Assembly (NCBI GenBank): GCA_016647705.1
Contig: CM028326.1
Location: forward strand, 2,790,001-2,854,000
Origin: Eucommia ulmoides
Lineage: Eukaryota > Streptophyta > Magnoliopsida > Garryales > Eucommiaceae
Direction: 5' to 3'
DNA: 64,000 nt
Shown here one piece after another: positions 25,501 to 35,500 of the stretch. Under the pieces are notes generated by a model, which did no database searches, had not been told where the DNA came from, and saw only the letters and a program-made list of their open reading frames with translations. How positions within the stretch are numbered: the first letter of the stretch is position 1; each line of letters opens with the position of its first letter. Position numbers and translations under genes: made by a program.

Positions 25501-26569
25501 TGTAAAGAGGTTTAAAGACATACTCTCCAATAGCAGCTGGAAGGACGGAAAGCTTGTTGTGGCTAACATTGAGCACAGACAATAAAGGCAAATTTCTAAG
25601 GTCTTCTCTTAGTGATTCGATATTATTATGAGCCAAAATCAGCTTTTGTAGCTCCACCGCCTACAAATATCCAATGAAATGCATTTGCCTTCAGTTCCCA
25701 AGATTGAAAACAGAAAACCCGTATCAAGTGTGAGCTTGATCTTATTCATAACGGGTAAAAACAAAAATAAGAAATCGGTGAGAAGAATACCTCCCACCAA
25801 TTTTCCCCCTCACCAATTGCATCCAAACTTTTGTACACCTCATTGGGCACTTCCCTGAAACATAGTTCTTCATATTAGATATAAATTTGTTTTTGAAAAC
25901 AATATATTATGAGATATAAACTCAAAGTGATAAGTTCACTGTCTCCCTGATGGATTATTATAGCTCAATTGCACCGATCAAGGTTAAAATTTCTCGTAAT
26001 TTGCTTAAATGGTATTGTCATTACGTTCTTCCTCTTTTTTAGACATACAAACATTGTGAGGAGGTTCCAACTTAAAACCATATGGTATCAAGTAGAGTAA
26101 CTCTAGACTACTTCGAGAAGTCACACAAATTCGATGTGTGATTCCATCGCCCACCCTCACCGCCTCACGTGCAAGCCCGCCTTGTATGTGATGCAATCAA
26201 ACAAACATAAGAGAGAAAACAAACATTCAAACAATCGGAGACAAACAAATAAAACTTCCCAAACCTAACTTTGATACTATGTGAGGAGTTTTCAACTTAA
26301 AACCATATGATATCAAGTTGAGCACCTCCGCACAGATTCGAGGTGGGATTCTATCAAACATAATTTGTACATCTGGATCATCGAATGTTTATACATGGGA
26401 AGCTCCAAATTTCAACAACTCTTGCGCAATTTTTTTTAAGCCCATTCTAGTATCCCTTCTTCTCCTTTTGTTGTGAAAAGTAACACACGAATGCTATTTA
26501 TTAAAAACAAAATTGACATAGAAAAGCACCAATATACCCCCAAATCTTAAGGGGGATCTCGTTGTGAAT

Positions 26570-26609
<40 letters not shown>

Positions 26610-26817
26610 GTATTGCAGTTCAAATTGGCGAAAAATCGAGCCATAAATTTGACAGCATTTCTCTGTGCAAGCAGATTATACATCAACGAAATGGATCAAC
26701 ATTGTAGCTAAAAAATGTTCTGGCATAAGAATACACGAAATTAGGGACTGACCCGAGAGAACGATTTGAAAGATTAAGAGACCCAGATGCTCTCGCAGCT
26801 TTCAAAACTCGATCCAT
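17802..26817 (-). CDS. Leucine-rich-repeat protein, plant LRRC40 orthologue
   Basis: Twenty-one exons (minus) join in one frame to 584 codons: 26817-26753, 25854-25791, 25660-25524, 25422-25336, 24978-24903, 24661-24587, 24482-24413, 24332-24255, 24139-24079, 23960-23882, 23659-23569, 21852-21792, 21710-21643, 21392-21322, 20233-20096, 19984-19880, 19686-19562, 19433-19337, 19245-19171, 18156-18101, 17877-17802. The protein starts [20 protein letters not shown], the family's usual N-terminus. It consists of two blocks of short LRRs ([37 protein letters not shown]...[29 protein letters not shown]) around a charged linker (STPKKEEVV), and ends [10 protein letters not shown]. It has no signal peptide or kinase, so it is likely intracellular. 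Arabidopsis At3g15410 is the collinear match; biochemical role unknown. An in-frame upstream Met (26,949) is not used in the family. Introns hold TRIMs and MITEs. Confidence 0.95.
18331..18785. mobile_element. MITE, GTTTGGTTAGTGTT-type, in LRR-gene intron
   Basis: Ends are TTAGGTGGCGTTTGGTTAGT and, inverted on the right, CTTAAGTCTCGATTGGTTAC. Internal sequence matches the 8438-8886 copy. About 455 bp, non-coding, directly abutting the next MITE. Confidence 0.65.
18786..19104. mobile_element. MITE with GGGCC-TTTGGTTG termini
   Basis: Left end GGGGCCGTTTGGTTGGG; right end inverted (GGACAACCAAACAGGCCC). The body (GTTTGAACAAAAGAACATAC, AACAATTCATAAATTGACTA) is the same family as the sequence amplified in the RCC1 intron-1 array and as the short copy at 58,252. 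Probably PIF/Harbinger-like, judging by the TTA duplication around the short copy. Confidence 0.65.
19494..19537. repeat. AT/AG microsatellite
   Basis: A (TA)n run followed by an (AG)n run in the LRR-gene intron between exons 17 and 18. Confidence 0.9.
20495..20803 (-). mobile_element. TRIM retrotransposon, family of 12,348
   Basis: Minus orientation, 309 bp. The two LTRs (about 20,695-20,803 and 20,495-20,582) both begin on the minus strand with T-G and TTGGGTTTATC/ATTGGGTTTATC-like sequence. The primer-binding site appears inverted and decayed as GGACTCCGATATCAGTG (near 20,670). Direct repeats ATATA flank it (20,490-20,494 and 20,804-20,808). A separate 30-bp LTR start in plus orientation (TGTTGGGTTTATCCCACATC) follows at 20,812. 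It lies in LRR-gene intron 14. Confidence 0.82.
21302..21321. repeat. (TA)n microsatellite abutting a 5' splice site
   Basis: The intron that follows LRR-gene exon 14 starts, on the minus strand, GTATATATATATATATAT, so the splice donor is the first unit of the microsatellite. Confidence 0.85.
21510..21543. repeat. (CA)n microsatellite
   Basis: ACACAAACACACACACACAC... in an LRR-gene intron. Confidence 0.9.
22828..23341 (-). mobile_element. TRIM-like retrotransposon with tandemly repeated interior
   Basis: LTR-like copies at 22,828-22,941 and 23,147-23,261 (plus-strand view TGTAGGAAC...GGGATTCAACA; minus-strand start TGTTGAATCCCACAT). Next to the right copy is TGGTATAAGAGTCAGTC on the minus strand, a decayed Met-tRNA primer site. 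The interior repeats a ~75-90-bp module (GGACTTTGACAAACCACTGC, GATATC, CAACATTGATGTGGGATTCAA) several times. A CATTTT direct repeat flanks the whole (22,822-22,827; 23,342-23,347). It lies in LRR-gene intron 11. A solo LTR of this family is at 35,985. Confidence 0.75.
26055..26356 (-). mobile_element. TRIM-like retrotransposon, third family
   Basis: LTRs about 26,055-26,151 and 26,280-26,356, both TGTGAGGAG..TTCAACTTAAAACCATATG (plus view). On the minus strand TAGTATCAAAGTTAGG next to the LTR is a decayed Met-tRNA primer site. AACAT direct repeats flank the element (26,050-26,054; 26,357-26,361). It is 302 bp, non-coding, in LRR-gene intron 1. A second copy is in SEC24A intron 8 (59,282). Confidence 0.75.
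26566..26611. repeat. (AC)n(AT)n microsatellite
   Basis: ACACACACAC... then ATATATATAT... in LRR-gene intron 1. Confidence 0.92.
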
Positions 26818-27028
26818 CGATCCAACGCTTTCTGTTCTTCCTTGATTTCTTTTTTCCCTCCGGTCGAGAGATCGGGATAGACGATTACTCAATGTCAGCT
26901 CAGGAATTGGGGTAAACAGTGGCTGCAAATTGGAAGGTGACGGATTCAATTCTTCAGCTCAACTGTCACCTCCTGTTAGATCCGTGAAACCTACACGATT
27001 AATTGCAGACAGTTTATGTTTGAAAATA

Positions 27029-28306
27029 GGACAAAATACATTTTAGACCCTTTAACTATTGACATATTTTTAAATAGTCCTCATAAATTTAAAAATTTTA
27101 AACCCTCTACGTATAAACACAATTTTAAAAAACCCTTTTATTAGAAATTTCATCCAAACCAATAGAATTAGAGGGAAAAAAAGTAATTTTTTAATCAATT
27201 TTCTATTTTTCTTTTTTCCTTTTTTTTTGCCCTTTTCCCCCCTCTTTCTCTCTCTTTCCGTTGCCGCCACCATCAATGCAGCCACCACCCTGTTGCCGAT
27301 GAGTAGGGTTGGTCATGGGCCGGGCCGGGCCGGGCTTTAGGTAGGATATTACAAAAAAGTGCCCGGCCCTAGCCCGACCCGGCCCTAAGTTCGGGCCTTG
27401 TTTTTATTCCCAAGCCCGGCCCTATCAAAATAATTAGGGCCCTAACCCAACCCTCGGGCCGGCCCGGCCCTATAATTTATTTATTTTTTTCAAACCAAAT
27501 CAACCCAAATCAAACACAATTACATTCAAACCAAAAAAAAAACTGTAGTTGGTACATTTACTACAAAATTCATCTACACAAACATATTCATTACCATGCA
27601 TTTCTACAACCAAAAAAGACCACATTCACATTCCAACCGAAAAAAAAACTGGAAAGAGAAAAATACAGCATTCAAATCAAATCAAACACAATCACAAATT
27701 AAATTTGTCTATATTTAATTTCATATATATATATATATTAATTTAAATCATCGGGCCGGGCCGGGCCGGGCCTATAAAATATTGACCTTACCCAAGCCCG
27801 GCCCTAATTTTACTCGGGCCTAACTTTTATAGTCCAAGCCCAGCCCACGGGCTCAAAACACATACCCAAGCCCTAAAAAATAGTGGGCGGGCTTGGCGGG
27901 CCGGGCGGGCCCCCAAGCCCATGACCATCCCTACCGATGAGTGAACTACCCCCATAACAAAGGGTGAACCATCCCATTGACGGCATTGTTGGCGGTGGGA
28001 TAGTGGCCTGAGTCAGTAGCTGCGACATCGATGGTGGTAACGACAAAAGAAGGTGATGGAGAGAGAAAATGATTCGGTGAAGAGAGAGAGATTGCTGACA
28101 CAAAGGAGAAAGGAAAAGAAAAAAAAATGATTAAAAAAAAATATTATTTTATTCTTTAATTCTGTTAGTTTGGATATAATTTCTAATAGAATGGTCTTAA
28201 AAACTGTATTTATATGTAGATAGTTTAAAATGAGACGTATAAATTTAGGAGGACTATTTAAAAATATGTCAATAATTATAGGGTTTAAAATATATTTTGA
28301 CCTTTA
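27029..28306. mobile_element. Long-TIR element (~175-bp inverted ends)
   Basis: The left arm (AGGACAAAATACATTTTAGA...GAAATTTCATCCAAACCAAT, about 27,029-27,175) is mirrored by the right arm (about 28,140-28,306; GGTTTAAAATATATTTTGAC at its outer end). Landmarks include CTATTGACATATTTTTAAAT and TAATTATTGACATATTTTTA in opposite strands. The GC-rich interior looks captured (TTGCCGCCACCATC..., TGGTGGTAACGAC...). It sits upstream of the LRR gene and downstream of the ATA20-like gene. Target duplication not resolved; a MULE or Pack-MULE is possible. Confidence 0.7.
27304..27933. mobile_element. Nested hAT-type non-autonomous element, 8-bp TSD
   Basis: Starts TAGGGTTGGTCATGGGCC and ends GGCCCATGACCATCCCTA-like (inverted). 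Subterminal GGGCCGGGCCGGGCC repeats lie at both ends. The exact 8-bp direct repeat CCGATGAG flanks it (27,296-27,303; 27,934-27,941). An 8-bp duplication with TAGGG ends is diagnostic of the hAT superfamily. It is 630 bp, has no transposase, and is inserted in the interior of the 27,029-28,306 element, so it is younger than that element. Confidence 0.88.
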
Positions 28307-28982
28307 AAATATAATTAGGGGGTAATTGCCTTTTTACTTTTTCTACAATGTCAAATTATCCCCTTTTTAATTTATCAACTTACACTTTACTCCCTTTATT
28401 TTTTATCAAGATGGAAAATTAACACTCTTTGTTAACTTTAACTGAAAATGTGCATCTAGAACACCACAACATAAAATTCAAGTTTCCATCCACATCTATT
28501 ATTTTTTACCGAAGTGAAAAATTAATATTATCTATTAACTTTAACAAAAAATGTGACTCATGCAGAAGACTAAAACATAAAATTAAAGTTTATGTTCAAA
28601 CTTAATATTTTTGGCCGAAGTGGAAAATTAATATTTTATGTTAACTTTAACAGAAAATGTGCATCTAACGGTTTTACAATGAAAATCATTAATTTTGTGT
28701 TAAAAGTTTTAATTGTTGAAAACATCTTAAATTTATTTAATAAAATTAAAATTTTAAATACTGAATTTTCAATTGAGGGTGTTTATTAATAACTTACATT
28801 TAACTGAAAATTTTAAATAAATATTTAATTGATTAAGTAACTTTTAATTATAATTATTAACACAAAAATATTATATTAGTTTATTTGAAAAAAAAAAAAG
28901 ATTAATTATTTTATTAAATTTAATACATAAACATAAGCGATATAATTTGTCATGATTTTTATTTGTCATAAAAATACATTTC
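28307..28982. other. 3' flank of the ATA20-like gene, AT-rich repeat
   Basis: Non-coding. A ~95-bp motif (GTGGAAAATTAATATT, GTTAACTTTAAC, GAAAATGTGCATCTA) recurs three times at about 28,410, 28,520 and 28,620 as diverged tandem copies. Confidence 0.5.
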
Positions 28983-30143
28983 TTAGTTCACGGTCTGATC
29001 ATTTGACATGTCCGGCGGCATGGGTTCATTGACCTTCGAATCATACATAGGCTGTGAGTGACCTGCTCTCTTTTTTGCTGATTCCTCGCTTTGCTTGTCG
29101 CCGGCGGCGTATTTCTCGGAGGAGCGTGGCTTCTTGTCGTCCTGTGCAGCTTTAGTGTTCGAAGATTTGCCTTCACCATACTGAATCTGGCCGGCGGATG
29201 ATTTGGACAACGGGCTGGTGCTCTTGGGTTCGATGTCTTGCCTCTCTTTCTCCTTCGGACTGACTGTCCGATCTCCGGTTTCCTGTCCTGGCATCTTTCT
29301 GGTGCTTTCATTATTTTGAATCTCGCCGGCGGTTGATTTGGCCGACGGATTGGTGCTCCTCATTTCGCCGTCTTGCTTTTCTTTCTCCGTCGGACGGATT
29401 GTCCGATCTCCGGTTTCCTGTCCTGACATCTTTCTGTTGCTTTCATCATTTTGATTCCCGGCGGCGTTTGATTTGGCCGACGGATTGGTGCTCCTCATTT
29501 CGCCGTCTTGCTTTTCTTTCTCCGTCGGACGGATTGTCCGATCTCCGGTTTCCTGTCCTGACATCTTTCTGTTGCTTTCATTATTTTGATTCCCGGCAGC
29601 GTTTGATTTGGACGACAGATTGGTGCTCCTTATTTCGCCGTCTTGCTTCTCCTTCTCCGTCGTATGGATTGCCTGACCTCCGGTTTGACTCCCAGAACCG
29701 GACCCTGGACTACCACCGTAGCCTCCTTGAAGAACACCGCCGCAATCTGTGCCGAGGCATCCACCGCGTGGGCCATCATCATTTCTACCCGTGCAGCTGC
29801 TTGCCGGAATATACCCAGTCACGCAGCCGTCGACTATCACCGGAACCATCGGAATCGACGGACCTACGTTCCAGCCAGCAGGCGATTGACAGTTACGATC
29901 TGCGCAACTTCCATAACCACCGACTCTGTTCCCACCGCTACCGGAGTTACCAAAGCCGGCTCCATGACCGGCTTGAGATACACCGTTATCGGACAACTGT
30001 GTTGTAAGATGTTGCTGCTTATTTTGGCTGGCATCCTCGGAGATTTGTGCGGCCCATGAATGCAAGATGACCCTGTGAGCGGAGCAAAGAGTTAAACAAA
30101 CCGAAGCCAGAAACACGAAGAAGAAACTCTTGGGTGAAGCCAT
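28983..30143 (-). CDS. Secreted Gly-rich, Cys-containing protein with 45-residue repeats (ATA20-position gene)
   Basis: Intronless, 386 codons. Residues 1-22 are a clear signal peptide (hydrophobic FFFVFLASVCLTLCSA). Residues ~58-155 are Gly-rich with six cysteines at 80, 85, 107, 117, 129 and 134. From 162 comes a hydrophilic 45-residue repeat beginning TEKEKQDGE and ending ETGDRTIRP: three near-identical units (162-206, 207-251, 252-296), then a degenerate Lys/Ser-rich fourth to the C-terminus. No known enzyme domain. It lies between SDE5 and the LRRC40 orthologue, where Arabidopsis has ATA20 (At3g15400), described as an anther/tapetum protein with novel repeats and a glycine-rich, cell-wall-like domain. 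The shared architecture supports orthology by position, but I cannot align the sequences. It is probably extracellular. Confidence 0.85.
   Translation of the reverse strand: MASPKSFFFVFLASVCLTLCSAHRVILHSWAAQISEDASQNKQQHLTTQLSDNGVSQAGHGAGFGNSGSGGNRVGGYGSCADRNCQSPAGWNVGPSIPMVPVIVDGCVTGYIPASSCTGRNDDGPRGGCLGTDCGGVLQGGYGGSPGSGSGSQTGGQAIHTTEKEKQDGEIRSTNLSSKSNAAGNQNNESNRKMSGQETGDRTIRPTEKEKQDGEMRSTNPSAKSNAAGNQNDESNRKMSGQETGDRTIRPTEKEKQDGEMRSTNPSAKSTAGEIQNNESTRKMPGQETGDRTVSPKEKERQDIEPKSTSPLSKSSAGQIQYGEGKSSNTKAAQDDKKPRSSEKYAAGDKQSEESAKKRAGHSQPMYDSKVNEPMPPDMSNDQTVN
29256..29660 (-). repeat. 135-bp coding tandem repeat x3
   Basis: Three in-frame units (29,660-29,526; 29,525-29,391; 29,390-29,256) encode the 45-residue repeats of the secreted protein. 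Units 1 and 2 are almost identical at DNA level, which points to recent duplication or gene conversion. A degenerate fourth unit follows. Confidence 0.92.
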
Positions 30144-30187
30144 GTTTGCGAGCTTCTAATGGTTATGAATCATCGTAAAGCTTCTGG

Positions 30188-30194
30188 TATTTAT
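30188..30194 (-). promoter_or_regulatory. Probable TATA box of the ATA20-like gene
   Basis: ATAAATA on the minus strand (ACATAAATACC) lies 45 bases upstream of the ATG at 30,143, leaving room for a short leader. It is the only good TATA match near the start. Confidence 0.55.
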
Positions 30195-30199
30195 GTAAG

Positions 30200-31849
30200 G
30201 GTCTGAACATGGCGTTACGTTTAGAGAGAGAGAGAAAGAGAGAGAGAAGATGGTGGTGAATGTGATGGGTTGATGAGTTGGTTAATTTGGTCTGAAATTC
30301 CGGGAGTCATGAGTCTTGTGTGGGTATGTATGTGTGTAGTAAGCATGGAACACAGAAACAACATTTGCTGCATGTTCTGGAGATTGTCTGCTGGCACCAA
30401 GAAACTGTGAAGAGATATCAGAAGATAAAAAAGAAACCGGTGCTCATCTCGGTTCAACTCTCCTGAAAAATATTCCGAAAATTAAATCTTCAATTTAATT
30501 CTGAATTCACCAGGTCGATACGATAAATTGTACCCTTAAGATTATCCAGATAGATGATTAGTCGAGGTATATAGTATACTGGTTCGAACAATACCTTACT
30601 GTTAAAAAAAAAATAATGAAACCTCATGGGTATTGGGTAATGGTGGGATTTTTTAAAATATATATTTTTTTTTTTTCATTTCTTCTTTTATTTGAATTTG
30701 GCCAATGTTGGTCTGAAAAACCAATTATACAAATTAATATCAAATTTAACTGAATAATACGATGAAATTGAAATATTATTGTAAAATATATAATCATATC
30801 TAGAAACGATGTAATAATGAGGCAAAAAAAAAAAATCTTCCTAAAAATTTTATCTGTTTATTTTATGAAAAAAATCTCAATCACTAAAAATAACACTCTT
30901 TCAAATATTATTCGATTTTTTAGATAAATTTGTTGATCTATTGAGAAATGATTATTATTTGGGGTTTTGTAGACAATACACAAAATTAAAATTTTAATCT
31001 ATGCAACTCACGTATTATAATAATTTTTTCAAAAATTCAAATTCTTATAATACATAAAAGTTACTATAATTTTTTATATAAAAGTTTATGTAACTTTTAT
31101 GGCATAATAATTTTTTCAAAAATTCAAATTCTTATAATACATAAAAGTTACTATAATTTTTTATATAAAAGTTTATGTAACTTTTATGGCATAGCATAGC
31201 GTAGTGTGATTTTTAAATGTTTAACAAAAAAATTTATTTTTTTAAAAAAATTACAGTAACGCGTGAAGTGCACAGATTATATAGTCAATTTTAAGGCTCT
31301 GATAAATTTTAGTTTTTGTTTCGTTAAAATTAAATTCAAAATTACAAGTCATTAGTTTGCTAATTACATTTTAGTGTTCCTAGTCATTAGCCAAATATCT
31401 TTAATATTTTTTTTAATATTAAACGTATCACAAAAATCATTTAGATTTTAATTTATTTTAAAAATAAATATAAAACATAAAATTAAGCAGTGAGCACACT
31501 TATTGCATGCCCGAAGAGACTTATAATTTTTAATTTCATTTTTAAAATGTCATATCATTTTTTATTTCGTCCAACATGCTGTTTTGATGTCAAACATCAA
31601 TATCTTTTTCTCTCTTCGATAAACTCATATTGTCCCGATAATGTCCAGAGGTCAGAGATAAACCCATTCATATATATCTATATATATTAATAGAGTTTAT
31701 ATAACTTACATATCTTGTTATTTTGTTATTAACCAGATATATCTTTTGTCATTTTATAAATATAACCGTACAATAATAGAATATTAAATAAAATAAAGGG
31801 TAGAAAATGTAAATACTAAAAACTTTTTCTTTTCCCTTCCCTTCAACTC
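30200..31849. other. Divergent promoter region between ATA20-like gene and SDE5
   Basis: About 1.7 kb between the two divergently transcribed genes. It contains a GA-rich stretch (30,222-30,250), AT-rich DNA, and an exact 87-bp duplication at 31,021-31,191 (annotated separately). No other gene seen. Confidence 0.5.
31021..31194. repeat. Exact 87-bp tandem duplication with hairpin
   Basis: TAATTTTTTCAAAAATTCAA... begins at 31,021 and again at 31,108, and the two copies look identical. Each unit contains inverted halves ATAAAAGTTAC and GTAACTTTTAT that could fold as a hairpin. Confidence 0.88.
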
Positions 31850-32074
31850 ATGGTCTTCAGGCACTACCCCCGACTTCAGTCGGACAACCGCAGCCTCAAC
31901 GCTGTTCACGCTCGTCGACCGTACAGATATTGTCGTCGACTTGCGTGGCTTTTTCGCATTTCGGCGTGGTTCATTCACGGCAGTCTACCGTCCATATTTC
32001 GTCGCCGACTCACCGTGGACCCGTGGCTGGTTCGCACTTGGCCCGTTCTCCCACAAATCTCTTCTCCTTCTTGA
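31850..32074 (+). other. Upstream ORF in the SDE5 leader (74 codons)
   Basis: ATG at 31,850 opens a frame ending at 32,074, inside the GC-richer region that looks like the SDE5 5' UTR exon (donor at 32,084, acceptor before 32,504). It resembles no known protein. If transcription starts upstream of 31,850, it could limit SDE5 translation; if transcription starts within it, it is irrelevant. Confidence 0.35.
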
Positions 32075-32530
32075 ATCTTGATCGTAACTATACATGTATG
32101 TTTCTGCATTTTCGGTTAATTTCTCTCCGTTCATATCTCCTCTCCAATCCCATGCTTTATGCCAATTTTTAATTTTTTGCCATTTTTTTTTTCAATTTTA
32201 TTGAATCGACTCTTTTTCTGAATTTTCCTCATCTTTAAAATATCTGAATTCTTCCTTGAACTTAGCCTAAGGACAATTAATTGTTCTATAAGCATGTCTC
32301 ATAATTATTCTTTTCTTGCATTTTCCGTCTTTTTTTTTCACTTTGAGTTGCTTCGGTCTGAAGTAAACTTCTTAATTGATGATCCCTTATACTTTTTGAG
32401 ATGTTTTCTGGGTCTGTATTTCAATTACTCGTTGAGAACGAATTTAGGTAACTTGTAAGAACCTCTCTGAGTATCACTTTATGTGCTGAATCTTCCATTG
32501 CAGCTTAGCATTCATCTCGACCTTCTGCAT

Positions 32531-35500
32531 ATGGCAGGACCACCATTGAATATGTAATTTTTACTTCTAACATTTACATGTTTATCCTCTGTTGGTTATC
32601 CAATCATTTTCTCTTATGTTGCAGAAGGATGAAAGTTGATAGTAATACACTTCCTTCAAGCTCTTCATATAGTAGTGATGATAAAAGGGATTTGGAACAG
32701 CTGCTCGATGTGTTTGGTTCCACGGTTTCCCTCGAGGATATAGCATCTGCTTACTGTCAATCAGGTTGCAATGTTTATGCTGCTGGTGAAATACTGTGTA
32801 ATATGCAGGGGAAGACCCCCATCCTAAGTTCTGAATCCAATGATGGAGTGGAAGCTGCAACTGCATCTTCAGAACGGTCCAGTGATTATATTTCGGAGAA
32901 GGCAAGTGAAGAAAGAATTTCCACAATATCGAATTCAAAGAAGGGTTCGGTGTCAATGGGCACGGTATCAGGTGTAATTGGACGAGAATATGCTTCGCAC
33001 AGGCCTTTAAATACTGAATCTTGTGAAGTGAAAAAACCACTGAAATTAAATTCAGATCAAGTGGGAGTATCGGAAATATGGGGTGAGGAAGCTTCGCCTG
33101 ATGTTACAGCTAACAATGGAAGAGTGCACAAGGAAGTCGAGGAGTTTCTTTATGCAATGCTTGGAGATGGCTTCCGACTTGACAGGAATAAAATCCGAGA
33201 AGTTCTCGGTAAATTCCTTCACTTCATTACACTGTAGAAAGCCTTTGCATTTACTGCTTCATACATCTATTTTTTCAGAAAGGATACTGCTTTATTTTTG
33301 AGGTTCATGAATTTGTGTTTTTTTTTTTAGTTTATTTATTTGTTTTGGGGAAGGGGTGTGGAGGTGGTGGGGGTTTGGCAGCAATGGCCGAGGGTGTAAC
33401 CTGAGATGTTTGATTGATTTTTCTTTAGTGCAAGTCCTTTTTGAACTTAGCAATGCCAACCTAAGTGCTTACTGCTTGATTTGGCCTCATCACTTGTTTG
33501 GTATATGATCTGCTCGTTTAGCCTTTGCATTTTCAAATTCTAACGAGGCATTATGTTTAATTTGCAGGTGATTGTGGATATGAGGTTGAGAAGGTAACTG
33601 TGAGGAACTTTGCGGTTTCATGTATTTGATTAATAGCTTCTACCTTTATTGCTTTTAGGAAATAAAATGGCAAAATTAAGACAAAAACTATAACGAATTA
33701 TATGTCTCCATTCCCTCATCCAGCGCTGGTATATCCTGTGGGTAGTTGGGATAATGATAATTGCGTTCAGTGCACGGAGGCTCCTGCTATTATTGGGTCT
33801 AGGGAAGGTCCGCAGTCTTACCTCTGCATATAGAGATGGCATTTCAAAGTATTTGGGGTATTTCAAGTGCCGGGACACATTTATTGGTGAACATGTTTGT
33901 AAGCCTTCCCTCCACCCACCGTGAAAGGCAAATGCAAGTACAAACAGAAAAAAGTTATTACCTAGGCAGGTCCTTTGCTGACCAAGGTTGCTTCCAGGGG
34001 GTTACTGTTGTAATTTAAACCACGACCCTGGTGAACATTTTAGGGTTGCACCAAGCAATGGCCCATAGAGTAAAATAAAACCCTGAATCTATGTCACATT
34101 GTCATGGCTTAGTACTATGCAAAACCGAGTTAGTACTATGATTCTCACATGAAAAATTGGATCCTAATGGTTTTGATTTGTGGCATTCGAGACTTTTGAT
34201 CCTCTTGTTAAATCGTATTGGTTGAATATTCTCTGACAAACGATATACTTTACTTTCTAAATGTCGAATATTTGATCCACTACGGTCAAGTTGATTGATG
34301 CTTCTTTGGGGATTTTGCTGGTTGTGCAGAGCATGGAGAAACTTTTGGATCTCTCAGAGTCTACATTGGAGAATAGTGATGAGAAAGTGAGCATTAGTTG
34401 CAAGAATTGTTCTTGTCCATGATTGTGAACTTATAAGGGAGCCCTTGTGCACTCTTTTGTAGATATAACAAGTTCCAATGTCATTTTTTTTTTTGTTCTG
34501 GTACAAGTTCAAAGAATCTTACCGTTCTTCAGTACGTATACAGGAGAAAAAAATATGAATTTAATTGACATGCTTGATTCGGTATGTCAATAAGCATTTG
34601 TATTTTTCTGTTTCTTTCTTAAGATACACCTTCAAACTAGCAAACCATTCATACAAGAGACTTTCTTGCCCTCCCCTCCCCCCTTCCCCGCCCAATTTTT
34701 CTCTGTGCTTATTTAATCTTGTCCTCTCCTCGCACAATATCTTGTAACAGTGCACGGATTATCTTTTACACCGAGAAACTTCACGCGTTGTAGATAATTC
34801 CCGAAGGTATCTTCTTCCGATCCGTAGCATTTTGTTATCTTCTCGAAAGTTTGGTTTTGCTGAGAAAAGAACTCATTTTTGGACATCTTTTAACATTTGA
34901 CCGAGGATTACATGTTTTTCTTTTTGGTACTGTGTGTAGTGGTAAAGGGACTGCCAAAAATGGAGTAAAAGCACCCAAAGGAGATAATAGCAGATACAAT
35001 CTCCAAAGGGATGTATTAGAAGCCTTGTTTAAAGCTCCTGATCGATTTGAAGAAGAAAAAAAAGGAATTCAGTTAAGGAAAGAAGCTAGAAGATCACGTG
35101 CAATTGGTAAAATTGTAGAAGGACCTCTTAACGAAATATCTGCTGCACCTACTACCGTCACTGTAAGACCACGAGTCACTGCAAATGGTAAATACCCTGA
35201 CATATATCTTGCTTATAGAACTGTTTGAACATTTTGATCTGCTGAAGTTTGTTAAATTTGGATCCTTAGTATGTGATTAGAAGAACGGGAGGAGTTGTCA
35301 CCATGTGATCTGGAGGTCACGGGTTCGAGTTGTGGAAACAGTCTCTTGAAAATATCTAAAATGCTGAAAGGCTGCATCACAACTTTAGCGGTGAAGCATT
35401 AGAAAAAAATAAAATAAAATACGAAGCTAAATTTAGTCTATGACATTGAATTGCATTCTTATATGGCTCTACAAATGGATTTGTTCTTATTTGTTTGTAT

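Noticed and set aside
26815..26949. In-frame upstream Met (26,949) extending the LRR protein by 44 residues
   Set aside because: The family starts at [19 protein letters not shown]. The extension is low-complexity and lies in what should be the 5' UTR.
29333..30059. Long plus-strand open frames (224 and 138 codons) opposite the secreted repeat protein
   Set aside because: They mirror the 135-bp coding repeat on the other strand and have no signal, domain or start context. The minus frame has a signal peptide and the family-like architecture.
32582..33040. 152-codon minus-strand open frame opposite SDE5 exon 2
   Set aside because: Antisense shadow of a clearly conserved exon; no family resemblance.
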